Shown piece by piece: positions 63,687-64,000 of a stretch of DNA of 64,000 nt. The position numbers were made by a program, and so were the translations under genes. The stretch is from Desulfomonilaceae bacterium. GTDB taxonomy: Bacteria > Desulfobacterota > Desulfomonilia > Desulfomonilales > Desulfomonilaceae. The stretch covers positions 1-64,000 of the forward strand of contig JAVHLK010000009.1 of NCBI GenBank assembly GCA_031082285.1, read 5' to 3'. The notes beneath the pieces are model-generated. The model did not search any database. It saw nothing but the letters and a program-made list of their open reading frames with translations, and was not told where the DNA came from. Within the stretch, counting starts at the first letter, position 1. Each line of letters begins with the position of its first letter.

Positions 63687-64000
63687 ATGAACCTTCACGA
63701 GTATCAAGCGAAACAGTTGCTGGCCGCGAAGGGAGTGTCCATTCCAAGAGGATCGGTGTGCTATGATCCATTGGAAGCGCTCATCGGCGCTCGGGCTCTG
63801 AAGACCGACAAGGTGGTTCTCAAGGCACAGGTACATTCGGGAGGGAGAGGCAAAGCCGGCGGGATACGGGTGCTCTCCATGGATGACGACATCCGCGGAG
63901 CTGCTGCGGAAATATTGGGAAAACGCCTCGTTACCAATCAGACCGGTCCCCAGGGAAAACCGGTCAGCTCACTTCTGGTCGAGGAGGTGTTGCCGATCGA
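63687..64000 (+). CDS. sucC: Succinyl-CoA ligase beta subunit (5' part)
   Basis: First ~104 codons of SucC, cut by the window end. MNLHEYQAKQLLAAKG and KAQVHSGGRGKAGGIRV are the hallmark ATP-grasp N-terminus. GGAGG precedes ATG 63687. With SucD it converts succinyl-CoA to succinate with formation of ATP or GTP. In this context it could serve propionate or fatty-acid metabolism together with the acyl-CoA carboxylase. Confidence 0.93.
   Translation, partial: MNLHEYQAKQLLAAKGVSIPRGSVCYDPLEALIGARALKTDKVVLKAQVHSGGRGKAGGIRVLSMDDDIRGAAAEILGKRLVTNQTGPQGKPVSSLLVEEVLPI

Noticed and set aside
63342-63836. 164-aa minus-strand frame overlapping the sucC start
   Set aside because: It overlaps the conserved N-terminus of sucC on the opposite strand and has no family features.
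1-64000. tRNA and rRNA genes
   Set aside because: No cloverleaf or TTCGAATC-type arm in a suitable context and no rRNA-like stretch was found by reading.

Overview
The window looks like a chromosomal segment of a Gram-negative, GC-rich (roughly 58-60%), anaerobic bacterium, most likely a Desulfobacterota (former Deltaproteobacteria) of the Desulfomonile/Syntrophobacter type. The reasons are LPS synthesis (LpxC), outer-membrane and RND genes, a complete branched-chain amino-acid (Liv) importer, an acyl-CoA carboxylase pair, succinyl-CoA ligase, DUF362 and PilZ/zinc-ribbon proteins, two genes that only make sense if UGA encodes selenocysteine, and many dispersed GC-rich repeats. The taxonomic call is inference; there is no rRNA or tRNA gene to anchor it.

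Layout. 0.3-8.4 kb: YheT-like hydrolase, NTP_transf_5 protein, GYD protein, hisF, a metallo-beta-lactamase-fold hydrolase and two convergent MacB-type permeases without an ATPase. 9.1-14.7 kb: livK-H-M-G-F. 15-21 kb: tag and an RND efflux operon. 21-28.8 kb: envelope, ankyrin and STAS-like proteins, HU, a four-PAS histidine kinase and two PilZ-type proteins. 29-38 kb: a KaiC/XRE/cupin fusion, a membrane coiled-coil protein, a thioredoxin-like selenoprotein, aminopeptidase N, rsmA and a long ankyrin protein. 38-46.4 kb: an SH3 protein with a Gly/Arg/Ser-rich tail, a FrnE/DsbA-like selenoprotein, a repeat-rich secreted protein and a second RND system. 46.5-57 kb: a 56-residue small gene, acyl-CoA carboxylase beta and alpha subunits, a zinc-ribbon protein, DUF362 and uvrA. 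57-64 kb: acyl-CoA ligase, a membrane protein, a response regulator fused to LpxC, and the start of sucC.

The most notable points are: (1) a receiver-AAA+-LpxC fusion in which the receiver and LpxC residues are intact but the AAA+ part has lost its sigma-54 motifs; (2) two selenoprotein genes, each with a well placed hairpin 3' of the UGA; (3) a 235-bp MITE-like element present twice in opposite orientation, each copy with matching terminal inverted repeats and an exact 4-bp target duplication, one copy sitting inside another dispersed repeat; (4) a degenerate KaiC-like ATPase fused to an XRE regulator and cupin; (5) a short N-terminal module shared by two PilZ proteins and one zinc-ribbon protein.

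Functionally the segment mixes housekeeping genes (rsmA, uvrA, tag, hisF, hup, pepN), acyl-CoA metabolism (carboxylase, ligase, sucC; consistent with fatty-acid or propionate use), amino-acid import, efflux and envelope maintenance. No CRISPR array, prophage, transposase, tRNA or rRNA gene was seen.
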